From NCBI GenBank assembly GCA_963735175.1, contig CAVTJX010000009.1:57709-121708 (forward strand): 64,000 bases of DNA, given 5' to 3'. The notes beneath the pieces are model-generated. The model was given only the letters and a program-made list of their open reading frames with translations. It was not told where the DNA came from and did no database searches. The stretch comes from CAVTJX01 sp963735175. GTDB lineage: Bacteria; Electryoneota; RPQS01. A program made the translations under genes and the position numbers. This document shows positions 49,318-60,291 of the stretch, one piece after another; position 1 is the first letter of the stretch, and each line of letters starts with the position of its first letter.

Positions 49318-51477
49318 TTATCGCAGCAGCAGCAGTTTCTTCGTGAGCGTTGCCTTGTTGGCCTGCAAGCGCGCGAAATAAACGCCGGACGGCAGTGTCG
49401 CGCCATCCACACTCACCGTATGCGCCCCCGCCGCTTTAACTTCGTCCAGCAGTGTCTGCACATGCCGCCCCGTCACATCGTAGAGTTCCAGCGTCACCCG
49501 CCCCGCCCGCGGCAGCTCCAGCACGATCCGCGTGGTGGGATTAAAGGGGTTCGGGTAGACCGCCAGCGAAGGATCGTGCGGCAGCAAAGACGCCGGTTCC
49601 GGTGTGGCCGAGATGCTGGGACGGCGGTGATAGATAGTTCCGTCCTTGCCTACGACCCATACGGCACCATCTGCCAGGGCGGCGTCTTTACCCCAGAAAT
49701 ATTCGGTATACTCCGCATGCCAGCTTTGCCCACCATTTGTCGTTAAGAAACTACTGTCAGATTTTAGAGCACAGCCGACGTCCCGGTTAGCGAAGGCGAG
49801 GCCATAAGCGCTGATCTCGGGGTTCAACTCCCATGAAGCAGCGCCATCGGTTGTCCTGAACACGGAATAGTCATCCTCGATCAACCAACAAGTCATGCTG
49901 TCAGGCGCAGCAAGATCCCCCGCATCAGGAGAATATAGGCCCACGTGCCACGTCATTCCGGCGTCAGTCGAGTACTCGGGCTGATTGGCACGGTCGTAGA
50001 GCGCCCATACATGCCGGGAGTCGACGACGATATAGTCACGCACTGCGTCCGACCAAGAATGATGCCAACCCCACAGCCAGACCCAAGAGAAACCTCCATT
50101 TGTGGTGCGATAACCCGTATCCCACCACTGATCATCAGTGTCAGGTCCCTCCTGGGTAAAGGTGATGCCAACAGAATCATCTAAGAAAGCGATGGCTTGA
50201 AGCGGATCCCAATTCGTGGGCAAGGCCCTGCCGGTCCAACTGAGGCCGCCGTTAGTACTGAAAAAAACTGCGGTGTCACTGGCTGCCCAACCACGGAGTT
50301 CATTAAAGAATGCAAGCTTTCTCAGGTCACTTACAGGAATAGTGTAAATCCGATCCCAAGTTTCGCCGCCGTTGGTCGTATGCAGGATTTCGCCATTTTC
50401 CGCGCCGATCCACCCTTCCGATGTGTTGATAAAGGAAACGGCTTTCAAATCCGCGTCGGGATCAGAGAACAGGCTTTGCCGTCGGTCCGTCCACGAATCT
50501 CCGGCATCCGCAGAAGTGAAGATTGCACCGTGAGCGGAAACCACACACGCAAGATCGCCTCGGGCGGCGAGTGCAAACCAATGATTGGCATAAGGGCGTG
50601 TCAGTACTTGAGTCCAAGTCAAGCCTCCGTCTTCAGTGCGGTGCATTGACCGACTGGTGATCGCAAAGCAAGTCAATGAGTCCATCGACACAACCTGCAG
50701 GGCGCTTCCCTGGGTATTCGGAATCACTCCACCGGTCCAGGTTACGCCCCCGTCGCTGGTGTGATAGGCTGAACAATCCCATGTGTTATTTGCCAGCATC
50801 CAGCCATTCAGGGCATCGGAAAAATCTACATCCGCGCAATACACAGAGGTGCCACTTGACGGTGTAAGCGCCCAATTAACTCCAGCGTCGGAAGTGCGAA
50901 GAATTCGACCGTGCACGGTAGCAGCCCAACCCACAGAATCCCCGAAGAAATCTACGGAGACAAGATGCTCGAGTGTGTCAAATGCCTGAACCGCCCACGA
51001 GTCTCCGCCATCGGTAGTGCGTAGAATTCGCGCTTGGTATGAACTGGGCGCATTGTAATGGTATCCGACTACAAGAACCCGCTGAAAATCTGTGAACGCA
51101 AGATCGGTCAAGGTAATTGTTGTATCGTCAAATTGCACCACCCACGTGAAGCCTGCATCGCTGGTCTTGTAGAGCCTGTGGGGGTCACCTGTGTTGTTGC
51201 CGCCACGCCCCAGCGCCCAGCCCGTCTGTGAATCCACAAACTGCACCTTAAAGAATTCATCCCCGCCGCCTACGTGTAGCCGTTCCCAGTTCATGCCACC
51301 ATCGGTTGTGTGGATGACGGTGCCATATGTTCCAACAGCCCAGCCCTCGGTGTCGTTCAGAAAATAGACATCGGCGAGGTCCGCCCCTGTGGGCAGGGGA
51401 GAGACCCATTCCCACTCCTGGGCCTGAGCAAAGCCAGCGGCCAGCAGTCCGATGAGCAGCCATAAAAGCCGGGTCAT
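49318..51477 (-). CDS. Secreted YCF48/BNR-type propeller protein with T9SS sorting domain
   Basis: 719 residues, intact. The signal peptide MTRLLWLLIGLLAAGFAQA leaves QEWEWVSPLP. Twelve or more blades carry the alternating pattern VYFLNDTEGWAVGTYGTVIH then TTDGGMNWERL, the style of YCF48/BNR repeats (VQFVDSQTGWALG, FTDFQRVLVVGY, VDFFGDSVGWAAT, ISFINTSEGWIGA-like). The CTD starts near residue 635 (LAVYPNPFNPTTRIVLELPR) and ends TKKLLLLR. Enzymatic residues are not evident; a large surface binding protein is the likely role. It is much longer than plastid YCF48 and uses T9SS export. Confidence 0.88.
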   Translation of the reverse strand: MTRLLWLLIGLLAAGFAQAQEWEWVSPLPTGADLADVYFLNDTEGWAVGTYGTVIHTTDGGMNWERLHVGGGDEFFKVQFVDSQTGWALGRGGNNTGDPHRLYKTSDAGFTWVVQFDDTTITLTDLAFTDFQRVLVVGYHYNAPSSYQARILRTTDGGDSWAVQAFDTLEHLVSVDFFGDSVGWAATVHGRILRTSDAGVNWALTPSSGTSVYCADVDFSDALNGWMLANNTWDCSAYHTSDGGVTWTGGVIPNTQGSALQVVSMDSLTCFAITSRSMHRTEDGGLTWTQVLTRPYANHWFALAARGDLACVVSAHGAIFTSADAGDSWTDRRQSLFSDPDADLKAVSFINTSEGWIGAENGEILHTTNGGETWDRIYTIPVSDLRKLAFFNELRGWAASDTAVFFSTNGGLSWTGRALPTNWDPLQAIAFLDDSVGITFTQEGPDTDDQWWDTGYRTTNGGFSWVWLWGWHHSWSDAVRDYIVVDSRHVWALYDRANQPEYSTDAGMTWHVGLYSPDAGDLAAPDSMTCWLIEDDYSVFRTTDGAASWELNPEISAYGLAFANRDVGCALKSDSSFLTTNGGQSWHAEYTEYFWGKDAALADGAVWVVGKDGTIYHRRPSISATPEPASLLPHDPSLAVYPNPFNPTTRIVLELPRAGRVTLELYDVTGRHVQTLLDEVKAAGAHTVSVDGATLPSGVYFARLQANKATLTKKLLLLR

Positions 51478-51611
51478 GACGCCTCCGGGACAAAGGACGG
51501 ATTTCAGCCGTTTACGACCTGTTCCAATGTAGTCCGGGGATCGCGCAAAGGCAAGGAGTTTTTAGAGGACGGGAACGTCCAGAGTAGGATCGCGCTGGAC
51601 ATAAGAAACGT

Positions 51612-51642
51612 GCGGGGTGAGGGCACCCCGCGCGGCGATTTA
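51612..51642. repeat. GCGCGGGGTG palindrome, third copy (inverted)
   Basis: CGGGGTG-AGGG-CACCCCG followed by CGCGGCGATT: the same family as the groEL terminator, in the other orientation. The rest of the 51478-51744 gap is without supported features. Confidence 0.6.
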
Positions 51643-51744
51643 TGTACGAACTGCTGATTCCGGCCGGGTTTTTACCTGCCTCGCGCCTCCAAGTATCCCC
51701 ATGCCCAACCCGGCTCGGCCGGAATGTAATGGGCCGTTCATACT

Positions 51745-53163
51745 TCACACTTCATGTTTCAGCCAGCTTCCGCGGCGGAAGAGCCAGAGGGCGGCGAGGC
51801 CGCCGAAGATGTGGGCGAGGCCCCAGCCGCCCATCACCGCGTTCGGACCCCAGTCGAGGACCGAGCCCGCGATGTACATGAAGGGAATGACCATCGCCCA
51901 GCTATGGACAATCGAGAGCACCATCGGCGGCGTGTTCTGGCCCGCGCCTTCGAAGACCGTTTCCGATCCGATGTGGACGCCGATAAACGGCAATGATAGC
52001 GCCATGATCCGCAGGATCATCGCGCCCGGGGCCTGCATCGCCGCGTCCGCGAAGAACATCCGCACGATGAGCGGCGCGCCGGCGAAAATCAGCGCCGCGA
52101 AACTGATCATGATCCACACCGCGAGGCGAATTGAGAGCACCCCCGCGAGCCAGGCCTTGTGCAATTCACGCGCGCCTAAAAACTGCCCAATGAGCGAGCC
52201 GGTGCCGAGGCCGAGGCCGACAATCACCATCACGGCAAAGTGCAGCACCTTCGTGCTCATGCCGTAGAGCGCGACGGTCACGGTGCCATATTCGGCGACG
52301 AGCCGGACGGCGAAGGATGTCGCGATGGAAAAACTCATGTGGTTGATGCCGGCGGGAAAGCCGATGCGCAGCATCAGGGCCATCTCTTTGAAATGGGCAT
52401 AGGGCCGGTGCAGCCAGCGCACACGCACGGGCGAAGACGGTTTGGCCAGTGACAGGCAGCCGAAGATCACGACGCTGGCATGTGCCGCCGCTGTCGCCAG
52501 TGCCGCCCCGAGAATGCCCATTTCGGGAAACGGTCCCCAGCCGAAAATCAAGAGCGGATCAAGCACGAGATTAACGCCCGCACCCAGGAGCTGCACCCAC
52601 AACGCCGCCCGCGGCTGGCCGATGGAGCGCAAGGCCGTGTAGACCGAGTAGCCGGTCATGGCAAAGCCCTGCACCGCCAGTTGCAGAATTCCGTACCGCA
52701 TGCCCAGCGCGTAGACATCCGGGGCCGCGCCCATGAAACGTAGCGCGAAGGGCAGGAGCAGTATCCCCAACCCGCCGAAGAGCGAACCCAGTACGAACTT
52801 CAGCATGAAGGTGTTCTTGATTGACACTTCCGTGCGCGCGAGATCGCCTTCGCCAAAGCGGCGGCTGATCATCGCCACGCTGCCCGTGCCCACCACCATG
52901 TTGGGCATGCTCAGGACCCAGATGAATGTTACGCACATCGTCACCGCCGCGACCGGCGCGGGACCGATCCGCGCCAGCCAGAACATGTTGATCAGCTCGT
53001 ACAGCGAGGACACGAGGAAGCCGGTCATGGACGGCAGGCCCATCGACAGGACATCACGGAAGATCGCGCGCTTCAAGGCGGCTTCAACGATCGGCGGCGC
53101 GACGCCGTTTAACGGTCCGTGAATCGCTTCAGCGACATGCAGCGGTGGTCGGGTGCGGAGCAT
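51745..53163 (-). CDS. MATE-family multidrug/Na+ or H+ antiporter
   Basis: 472 residues and twelve membrane helices in two homologous halves. The first half has LPSMTGFLVSSLYELINMFW and GTGSVAMISRRFGEGD; the second repeats the pattern with IGFPAGINHMSFSIATSFAV and GLGLGTGSLIGQFLGARE. These are the family-typical helices 1 and 7 and the loops after helices 2 and 8. It would export cationic compounds or metabolites across the inner membrane. No frame break is seen. Upstream on its strand is a TTTCGAGCTTCGAATTTCGA-type leader with no evident Shine-Dalgarno. Confidence 0.93.
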   Translation of the reverse strand: MLRTRPPLHVAEAIHGPLNGVAPPIVEAALKRAIFRDVLSMGLPSMTGFLVSSLYELINMFWLARIGPAPVAAVTMCVTFIWVLSMPNMVVGTGSVAMISRRFGEGDLARTEVSIKNTFMLKFVLGSLFGGLGILLLPFALRFMGAAPDVYALGMRYGILQLAVQGFAMTGYSVYTALRSIGQPRAALWVQLLGAGVNLVLDPLLIFGWGPFPEMGILGAALATAAAHASVVIFGCLSLAKPSSPVRVRWLHRPYAHFKEMALMLRIGFPAGINHMSFSIATSFAVRLVAEYGTVTVALYGMSTKVLHFAVMVIVGLGLGTGSLIGQFLGARELHKAWLAGVLSIRLAVWIMISFAALIFAGAPLIVRMFFADAAMQAPGAMILRIMALSLPFIGVHIGSETVFEGAGQNTPPMVLSIVHSWAMVIPFMYIAGSVLDWGPNAVMGGWGLAHIFGGLAALWLFRRGSWLKHEV

Positions 53164-53940
53164 GGCTAAGATAAATTCGAAATTCGAAGCTCGAAACTTA
53201 AGTCAGAAATAACGGATGATGATTTTTAATTGGCGCAAGGCGAGGCTTTGCTTCTGATTCGAATTTCGAGCTTCGAATTTCGAGCTTTCCCTGAAAAAAG
53301 TCCTCCCACCGCACGAGTTTTTTGCGATGGGAGGACAAGATCTGCGAAGAGTTCGGTACTCGCCTCAGTCCGGCCACATCCCCGCGCCAGCGCACACCTG
53401 CGGCGTGTCTGCGCCGAGTGCGTCATTGAGCTGATTGAGGAATAGGCGGTACATGGGGGTGTGGCTTCACGATATTAATGGATAATACTTCAATATACGA
53501 AACCAAAGCCGCCGAGTCAACACGGAACGACTTTGCCGCCGAAAGCGGTACGAACTGCCGGGACAATGGGTGTGGCTGCGGATCAGGGCTTGGATCGGAA
53601 ACCAGCACCGCCGAGAGGCAAGCGGAAGGGAAACCGTTCGTCAACCGTGGGCACACAATGTTAAATTCTTGTTATTGCTGTTTATAGACACATTTCCCGG
53701 ATTTCATCCACTGGGCGATTCTCAGTAGGACTAATTATAATTATTGGCAAACTTTAAACCTTACTTGCAATTTTGCCTCTAATTTATTAGACTAAGCACA
53801 CTTCACTCCTCAGATCGCCCCATCCTTTCCGGAGGCAACGGACATTCCCCAGCGCTAAACGGTTTTATGGCTGCAAGATTGCATCCGGACTCCTGTTCGA
53901 AGCAGGGTGAAAACCGGATTGGGTTGAAATCGGGAAACTG
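53164..53940. other. 777-bp noncoding region with inverted TTCGAA repeats and a terminator
   Basis: At about 53169-53190 (AAATTCGAAATTCGAAGCTC) and 53258-53284 (TTCGAATTTCGAGC repeated twice) lie near-tandem TTCGAA units, which also pair with each other as inverted repeats. A hairpin at 53293-53337 (GTCCTCCCA / TGGGAGGAC) is followed on the minus strand by TTTTTTC, a good terminator for a minus-strand transcript whose gene I cannot identify. A 69-codon ORF at 53478-53687 ends in a Cys-rich NSCYCCL; it has no Shine-Dalgarno and I do not annotate it. The right part is AT-rich and holds no clear promoter. Confidence 0.5.
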
Positions 53941-56900
53941 ATGTCCGTTCTCCGGAGCGCGCGGATCCCCCGCCTTACTCCTCTTCTTTTTTACTGCTGA
54001 TGCTGGCATGGGCGCCTTCGGCCCGGGCCAAAGTGGGCTTTCACGTCTCACTTTTGGACTCCTCTGTCAGCTACAACCCCCTGACCCGCCGTCCCACGCG
54101 CGGGCTTTCGGCATTTCGGCCCAATGCCGCGCTGGATATTGGCGTCGGTCCGCGCGAGGGTGAAGCGAGTTTCGATTCCAGCTACACCCAGGCGACCTAT
54201 CGCCTGCATGTGAAGAGCACGAACCTTGTCCCGCCGGTGTTGCTGCCCTATAGCACGTATCGGCAGCAGCGGATGGAGGCCGACTTCCGCAACCAGATGG
54301 CCGATTCCTGGGCGCGGGGCTACAAGGCGGCGAGTCAGCAGGCGGGCGGCGAGGGACTCGCCATCGATTTGCCTTATCGCATCAAGTCGCGCACGTTCCG
54401 CCGTCTCTTCGGCGGCGACAACGTGGGTGTGCGCGTGCAGGGCAATATCAACATCAATGGCAGCCTGCGCCGCCAGAAGTTCGACGAACTACAGACCATC
54501 ACGCAGAAGAACACCAGCACCAATTTCCGCATCGACATGGTGCAGCAGTTCACGATCACGGGCAAGATCGGACAAAAGGTGGAGGTCAAGGTCGACCAGG
54601 ACTCGGAGCGCATGTTCGACTTCGAGAACTCGCTCAAGCTGACCTATACCGGCGACGAGGACGAGATCATCAAGAAGGTCGAGGCGGGCAACGTCGCCTT
54701 GAACCTCGGCACCAAGCTCGCCACCTTCTCCGGGCGCAACACCGGCCTCTTCGGTTTGAAGACGGAAGCCAAGGTCGGCGCACTCAGCATGACCGGCATC
54801 GCGTCCTTAGAGCGCGGCCAGAAAAACCGGCAGTCGCCGAACCAGACGACTTCCCGCGCGCAGTTTACCGAAAAAGACTTCCTCTACGGCGTATATTTCT
54901 GGCTGACGGACACGACGGCGACTGGCGAAGGGCAGATCGTCCCTGACTTCCGCGAGAACTACCGCCACTACCAGAGCCGCGGTGTGCACCAGGCCGTGCC
55001 GCTCGAGCAGCAGGTGCAGGACATTGAGCTGTACGTGAGCATCAACGGCGTACTACCCGACGGCACCGAAAAGACCGGCCGCGCTGTGGCCCTCGAGTAT
55101 ATCCAGGATCTGGCGGCGCCGGAATCGGAATTCGCGGCGGACGGCAACCACGTCATCTCCAACTGGAAGTACCTCGAGAAAGAACTCGATTATTCGATTG
55201 ACAAACAGCTCGGCGTCATCCGTCTCAAATCGGCCTTAACGGAAGGGCAGGCGCTGGCGGCGGCGTTCCGTCTGGGTGACCCCACCGGCGCTCCGGGAAT
55301 CACGTTCGGCACGCTGCCGGCGACGGAAGATTCCTGCGCGCTGGTGCTGCTGCGACCCAAGCAGCCGACCGTGACCGATGCGACGTGGAACCTGATGTTC
55401 CGCCACGTCTACTACATGAACGCGGCGTCGCTGGATAAGAACAACTTCAAGCTGCGGATCCTGCATAACGCCGCCACGGCGCAGGAAGAGGAAGGCCCTC
55501 CGGGCAGTTCGCAGAGCTATTTGCAGTATTTCGATTTCGACCAGCAGGGAGTGGGCGGCACGGGCCAGCCCGACGGCCTGGTGGACGACCTGCCGGGAGC
55601 GATCATCCGCTGGGACCTCGGCGAATTGCAGTTCCTCGATCTCACGCCGTTCGATCCCTCGGGCTATTATGTCGGCGGCAACTTCCGCCAATGGGAACTG
55701 CCGCCGTCGGGGATTACAGACAGCGGCTCCTATCACGCGCCGTATCTGTATAAGGAATTGCGGACGCAGATTGCCAGTCACGGCGCGGGCCTGTGGCGGT
55801 TCCTCACCGAGTTCAAAGGATCCTCGTCGGTCTTCGATCTTGGCCCACTCGTGCTGGAAGGTTCCGAGGAAGTCACCCTCAACGGCTCGCCGCTCAAGCG
55901 CGGCACGGACTACACCATCGACTACGGCTCGGGACAGCTCCGGATTCTGAACGAACAGGCGCGGGCCACCGGCGCGGCGCTGGACGTGACCTACGAATCG
56001 GGCCGCGTCTTCCAGCTCGACAAGACGACGCTGCTGGGCGCGCGCGCCGAGTACGGTCTGTGGCAGGATTCGTATATCGGCGGCATGTGGCTGTACCTCA
56101 ACCAGAAAACGCTGGATAAGCGGGTGCGCATCGGCAATGAGCCGATTCGCAACACGCTCTATGATTTGAACACCAGTCTGAAGTTCAAGCCGAATTTCCT
56201 GACGCGGGCCGTGAACGCGCTGCCGCTGATCCGCACCGACGCGCCTTCGGAAATCCTGCTTGAAGGCGAAGTCGCGCGCGTCAATCCCAATCCCAACTCG
56301 CTGGAAAATCCGCGGACGGGCGATTACAACGGGCTGGCGTACCTCGACGACTTTGAAGGTTCGCGGCGCGCGACGCCGCTGGGCATTTCGCGGCGGCAAT
56401 GGTCGATTTCTTCCATTCCGGTCGATCACGACCTGCGGTGCGCAGATGCGACGCACCGCGGGCGGCTGCGCTGGTACAATCCCGACCCGGCCCATCAGGT
56501 GCAGGTCAAGGACGTCTTCCCTGACCGCGAAACGAATAGCCAGGTAGCGAACACGTTACAGTCACTGGTGCTGGAGTTTGCGCCGGATGCGGCGGACGGC
56601 GATACCGCTCAGAGCTGGGGTGGCGTGATGCGCTTTCTGGGTGAAGGTTACAGCGATCAGTCACGCTCACAGTTCCTCGAATTCTGGGTCAAACTGCCGT
56701 CGCAAACGCTGCAGGACCGGCAACCGGACGCGCGGTTGGTCGTCGACCTTGGACGGGTCTCCGAAGACGCGCTGCCGAATGGCAAAATGAATACCGAGGA
56801 CCGGTCGCGCTACGAAGGGCCGTGCTCCAGCGAGCAGCAAGAGTGCGGCGACGGCATCCTGCAGCCGGAGGAAGACGTGGGTCTCGACGGGGATGGCAAA

Positions 56901-59900
56901 GACGACCCCATCGACACAGCCCGCTGGAACGGCCCGGATATGCCGGCGATCCCCTCAATGGACGACTGGGCCTACAGCGTCAACAGCAGCGATTTCACGC
57001 GGATAAACGGCACCCAAAATAATCGCATCGACGAGAGCCCCTATCCCGACACCGAGGATCTCGACGGCAACGACTTCCTGAATACCGAGAACAGCTACTT
57101 CTCCTATACGATTTCGCTGCATGAACCCGGCCCCTACATCGTGGGCGGGCGGAGCCACCAACGTCAATCGCTGGCGGCTGTTCCGCATTCCCATCCAGAC
57201 CACCGATCCAGCCGTCCGCCGCAAGGTGGGCGCGGCGGACCTGACGCAAGTGCAGTGGGCGCGCATCTATCTCACCGGCTTCACCGTGCCGACGACCATC
57301 GAAATCGTGCAGATGGATATCGTCGGCAACGAGTGGCAGGCGCCGCCCAGCCTTGCTGACACCACCGAGTGGGTGCGGGCCGCGGTGATCAATACCCACG
57401 AAAATCCCGGTTACGTGAGTCCCCCCGGCGTGGAAGGCGACGTCGATCCCATCACCAACCTCCGCCAGCGCGAGCAGTCGCTGATCCTCAAGATCAACGG
57501 TCTCGACGTCGATCCGGCCACACCCGCGCCGCGCGAGTTTTTCATCGCCAAGAATCTCTATCAGGAGTACAACCTGCTGGAGTACAAGCGGATGAAGATG
57601 TTCATCCATGGCGGCGATTCGCTGGCGGCGATGCACTTCCGGCCCGACCACTATCAACTCATCCTGCGTCTCGGGCAGAACTACTCGGATATCAATAACA
57701 ATTATTACGACCTGATCACGGACGTCAAACCGGGCTGGGATCCGACCAACGCGATCGACGTCGCGCTGGGGGATCTCGCCGACATGAACCGGCTGCGCAC
57801 CCTGGCCGCGGCCGATAGTGTCCTCTACCCGGACCTGACCAGTATTGGCCGGTTTGCCTGGGCTTACGATTCGCTGGCGCAGCCGTTTGACAGCATGGTG
57901 ATCAGCGGCAGTCCGTCGCTATCGCGCGTCGGCTTCATTGCCCTCGGCGTGCGCACGCGCGGTGACAAGCATTGGCAGAGCCACAACGAAGAGATCTGGG
58001 TGGACGAACTGCGCCTCTCGGACATCTATAAAGACCCGGGCACGGCGGCGGACTTCGGCGCCAGCGTGCGCATCGCCGATTTCATCGACGTCTCGGGCGG
58101 CTTCCGTGCCACCGACGCCGACTTCCACAACGTCAACACGCGCATCAACGGCAGCCAGGCTTCGAGCAACGCCTGGCGCGGCAACGTGACGATGAATTTG
58201 CAGAAGGCGTATCTCGAGCGATTTGATATCCGCTTGCCGCTCTCTATCGGTTACACGGCCAATCAAGCGACGCCGCGCGTGGTCCCGGGCAGCGACCGCC
58301 GCATCCAGCCGGAGGAAGCGCCCGACAGCATCAAGACGTTGCAGACGACCTACAATTACCGCGTCGCCTATTCCAAGGGCGCGACCTCGCGCCATCCGCT
58401 GGTGCGCTGGACACTGGAAAAACTGACCGCCAGCTATGACTTCGCCTGGGACGAACGCAGCGATTTCAATATTCGCAAGGCGACGTCCGAGCAATCCGGA
58501 GCCCAGGCCGCTTACACGTTTCCCACCAGCAAGGGCCGCGGCGTCGCGCCGCTGAAGTGGCTGCGCGGCACGCCGATCCTCGGACGGATCATCGGCAATC
58601 CGCGCATTTACTACAAGCCGACGAAACTCGCCGTGACGGCCCAGGGCGACAAGCGCAGCAGTTCGCAGCAGACGCGCACCGGGCAGCTCACGGGTCTCGA
58701 GCAGTTCACCACGGCGCGCTCGCTTTCCATCGGCTTCGCGCCGACGGATCCGATCACCATGGACTTTACCCGCTCGCACCGCGGACGGCTCTACAAAGGC
58801 GATTGGCTGAAGCTGCTGCAATATGATTTCGGCAAGACCACGGATATCTCGCAAAATTTATCGAACACGTATTCGCCGGACTTCGCTTCCTGGCTTCGTC
58901 CGACCTTTAACTACACGTCCGCCTATACCTGGGGCAACACGGGCACAAATGAGGTCAGCCAGTCGGTCTCGAATCAGCGCAATCTCGGCGGCGACATCAC
59001 GCTCGATTTCACCCAGATTTTCGGACTCGGCGGCGGCGGCCGGGATCGCGAGCGGGGTCGACGCGGCCGGCGCGGCACGGCCGAGGAACAGATGCCCGGT
59101 GGACTGGATGATCGAGCCGATCCGCGAGGTGGACGTAATCGCGGGCGGTTGCCAGGCGATTCACTGGGCTTTCCCTTCGACAGCAGCGGCGTCCGTCCCG
59201 GCGGGGGTGAAGACATTCCGTCCGACAGCCTCCAGTCCACCGGGGATTCAACCGGCGCGCGGCCCGACGCCGAACGCCGCCGCGAGCGGCGCGGCAGCGC
59301 CTTTGGCATGCTCGGTCAATCACTTTGGCCGCTGCGTTTCGTGATGACGAAGATCGATCCCATCGCCCTGAGCTACGATAACTCGGCGCGCCATTCGCAG
59401 GCGGGAACTCTCGGCCAGGCGACCCCGGCGTACCAGTTCGGTCTGACGCAGGATCCCGGCGTTCCCATGGTCCAGGGGATCACCAATCTGCCGAACCGCA
59501 GCAAGAATGAGGACATCTCCGCCCGCAGCGGTTTGCGCCTGACGCGCGACTTGCGCACGACCTTCAATTACAACATCCGCAAGGCCGAAACCATTTCCTC
59601 GGTCAACAGCGGCAGCACGGAAGAGACGCAGTTCTGGATGGGCGCGAAGAAAGGCACCCCGACGGCCTTCCCCTTCGTCGACGTCGGCGTGGATTGGTCG
59701 GGTCTCGAGCGGCTGGCGTTCATGAGCCACGTGACGAAAACGGTCTCGCTGTCTTCCGCCGTTTCCAACAAGCTGCGCGAGACGTGGACCAACACGCGCG
59801 CCAACGTGGTTTCGCGGGATTACACGCGCGCTTTCAATCCGCTGCTCGGCGTCAACGTGGCGTGGAAAGGCGACATCGACTCGCAGGTTCGCTACACGAC

Positions 59901-60291
59901 CTCCAACACGTACACGGCGAGCCTCACCCAGGGCAATAAGTCGATGCAGTCGGAGAACCGCGTCTCCGGCACGGTCAGCTATTCGATCCGCACCGGTTTT
60001 CGCGTGCCGCTCTTTATTCTGCGCAGCATTCGCTTGCAGAACCAGACGACGTTTTCGCTGACCGTCGATTACGGCGCGCAACAACGCGAGGTCAGCGAGG
60101 CGGGCGGCAGCTTCCGCACCACCGAGCATACCGTGAGCTGGTCACTCTCGCCGCGCATGCGTTACAGCTTCTCGAACACGGTTACGGGCGAGGCTTACGT
60201 GCAGATGCAGCGAAACAAGGACAAAGTGAAAGACAGCAAGTCCCAGGTATTCGAATTCGGAATTCAGGTGAATATTGCGATCCGCGGTTAG
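53941..60291 (+). CDS. sprA: SprA-type T9SS outer-membrane translocon protein (frame breaks near 53987 and 57150)
   Basis: About 2115 residues after joining frames; SprA of Bacteroidota is about 2300-2400. It forms the very large single-chain barrel through which T9SS cargo crosses the outer membrane. ATG 53941 gives a good signal peptide (MSVLRSARIPRLTPLLFLLL, cut at ARA/KV) if one T is added to the run at 53987-53992. SprA-like stretches include LRRQKFDELQTITQKNTSTN, VEVKVDQDSERMFDFENSLK, YVGGNFRQWELPPSG, ATPLGISRRQWS, and the C-terminal TRDLRTTFNYNIRKAETISS, FPFVDVGVDWSGLERL. A second break near 57150 (one extra G) joins GPYIVGG to ATNVNRWRLFRIPIQT. An Arg/Gly-rich loop is encoded at 59031-59300. 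The next gene overlaps its end. Confidence 0.93.

Noticed and set aside
53478..53687. 69-codon ORF with Cys-rich C-terminus (NSCYCCL), a possible peptide precursor
   Set aside because: No ribosome binding site, no modifying enzyme or transporter of the right type nearby, and composition like the surrounding noncoding DNA.
55236..56495. 419-codon minus-strand frame inside sprA
   Set aside because: Shadow of the sprA frame; composition is typical of GC-rich antisense.
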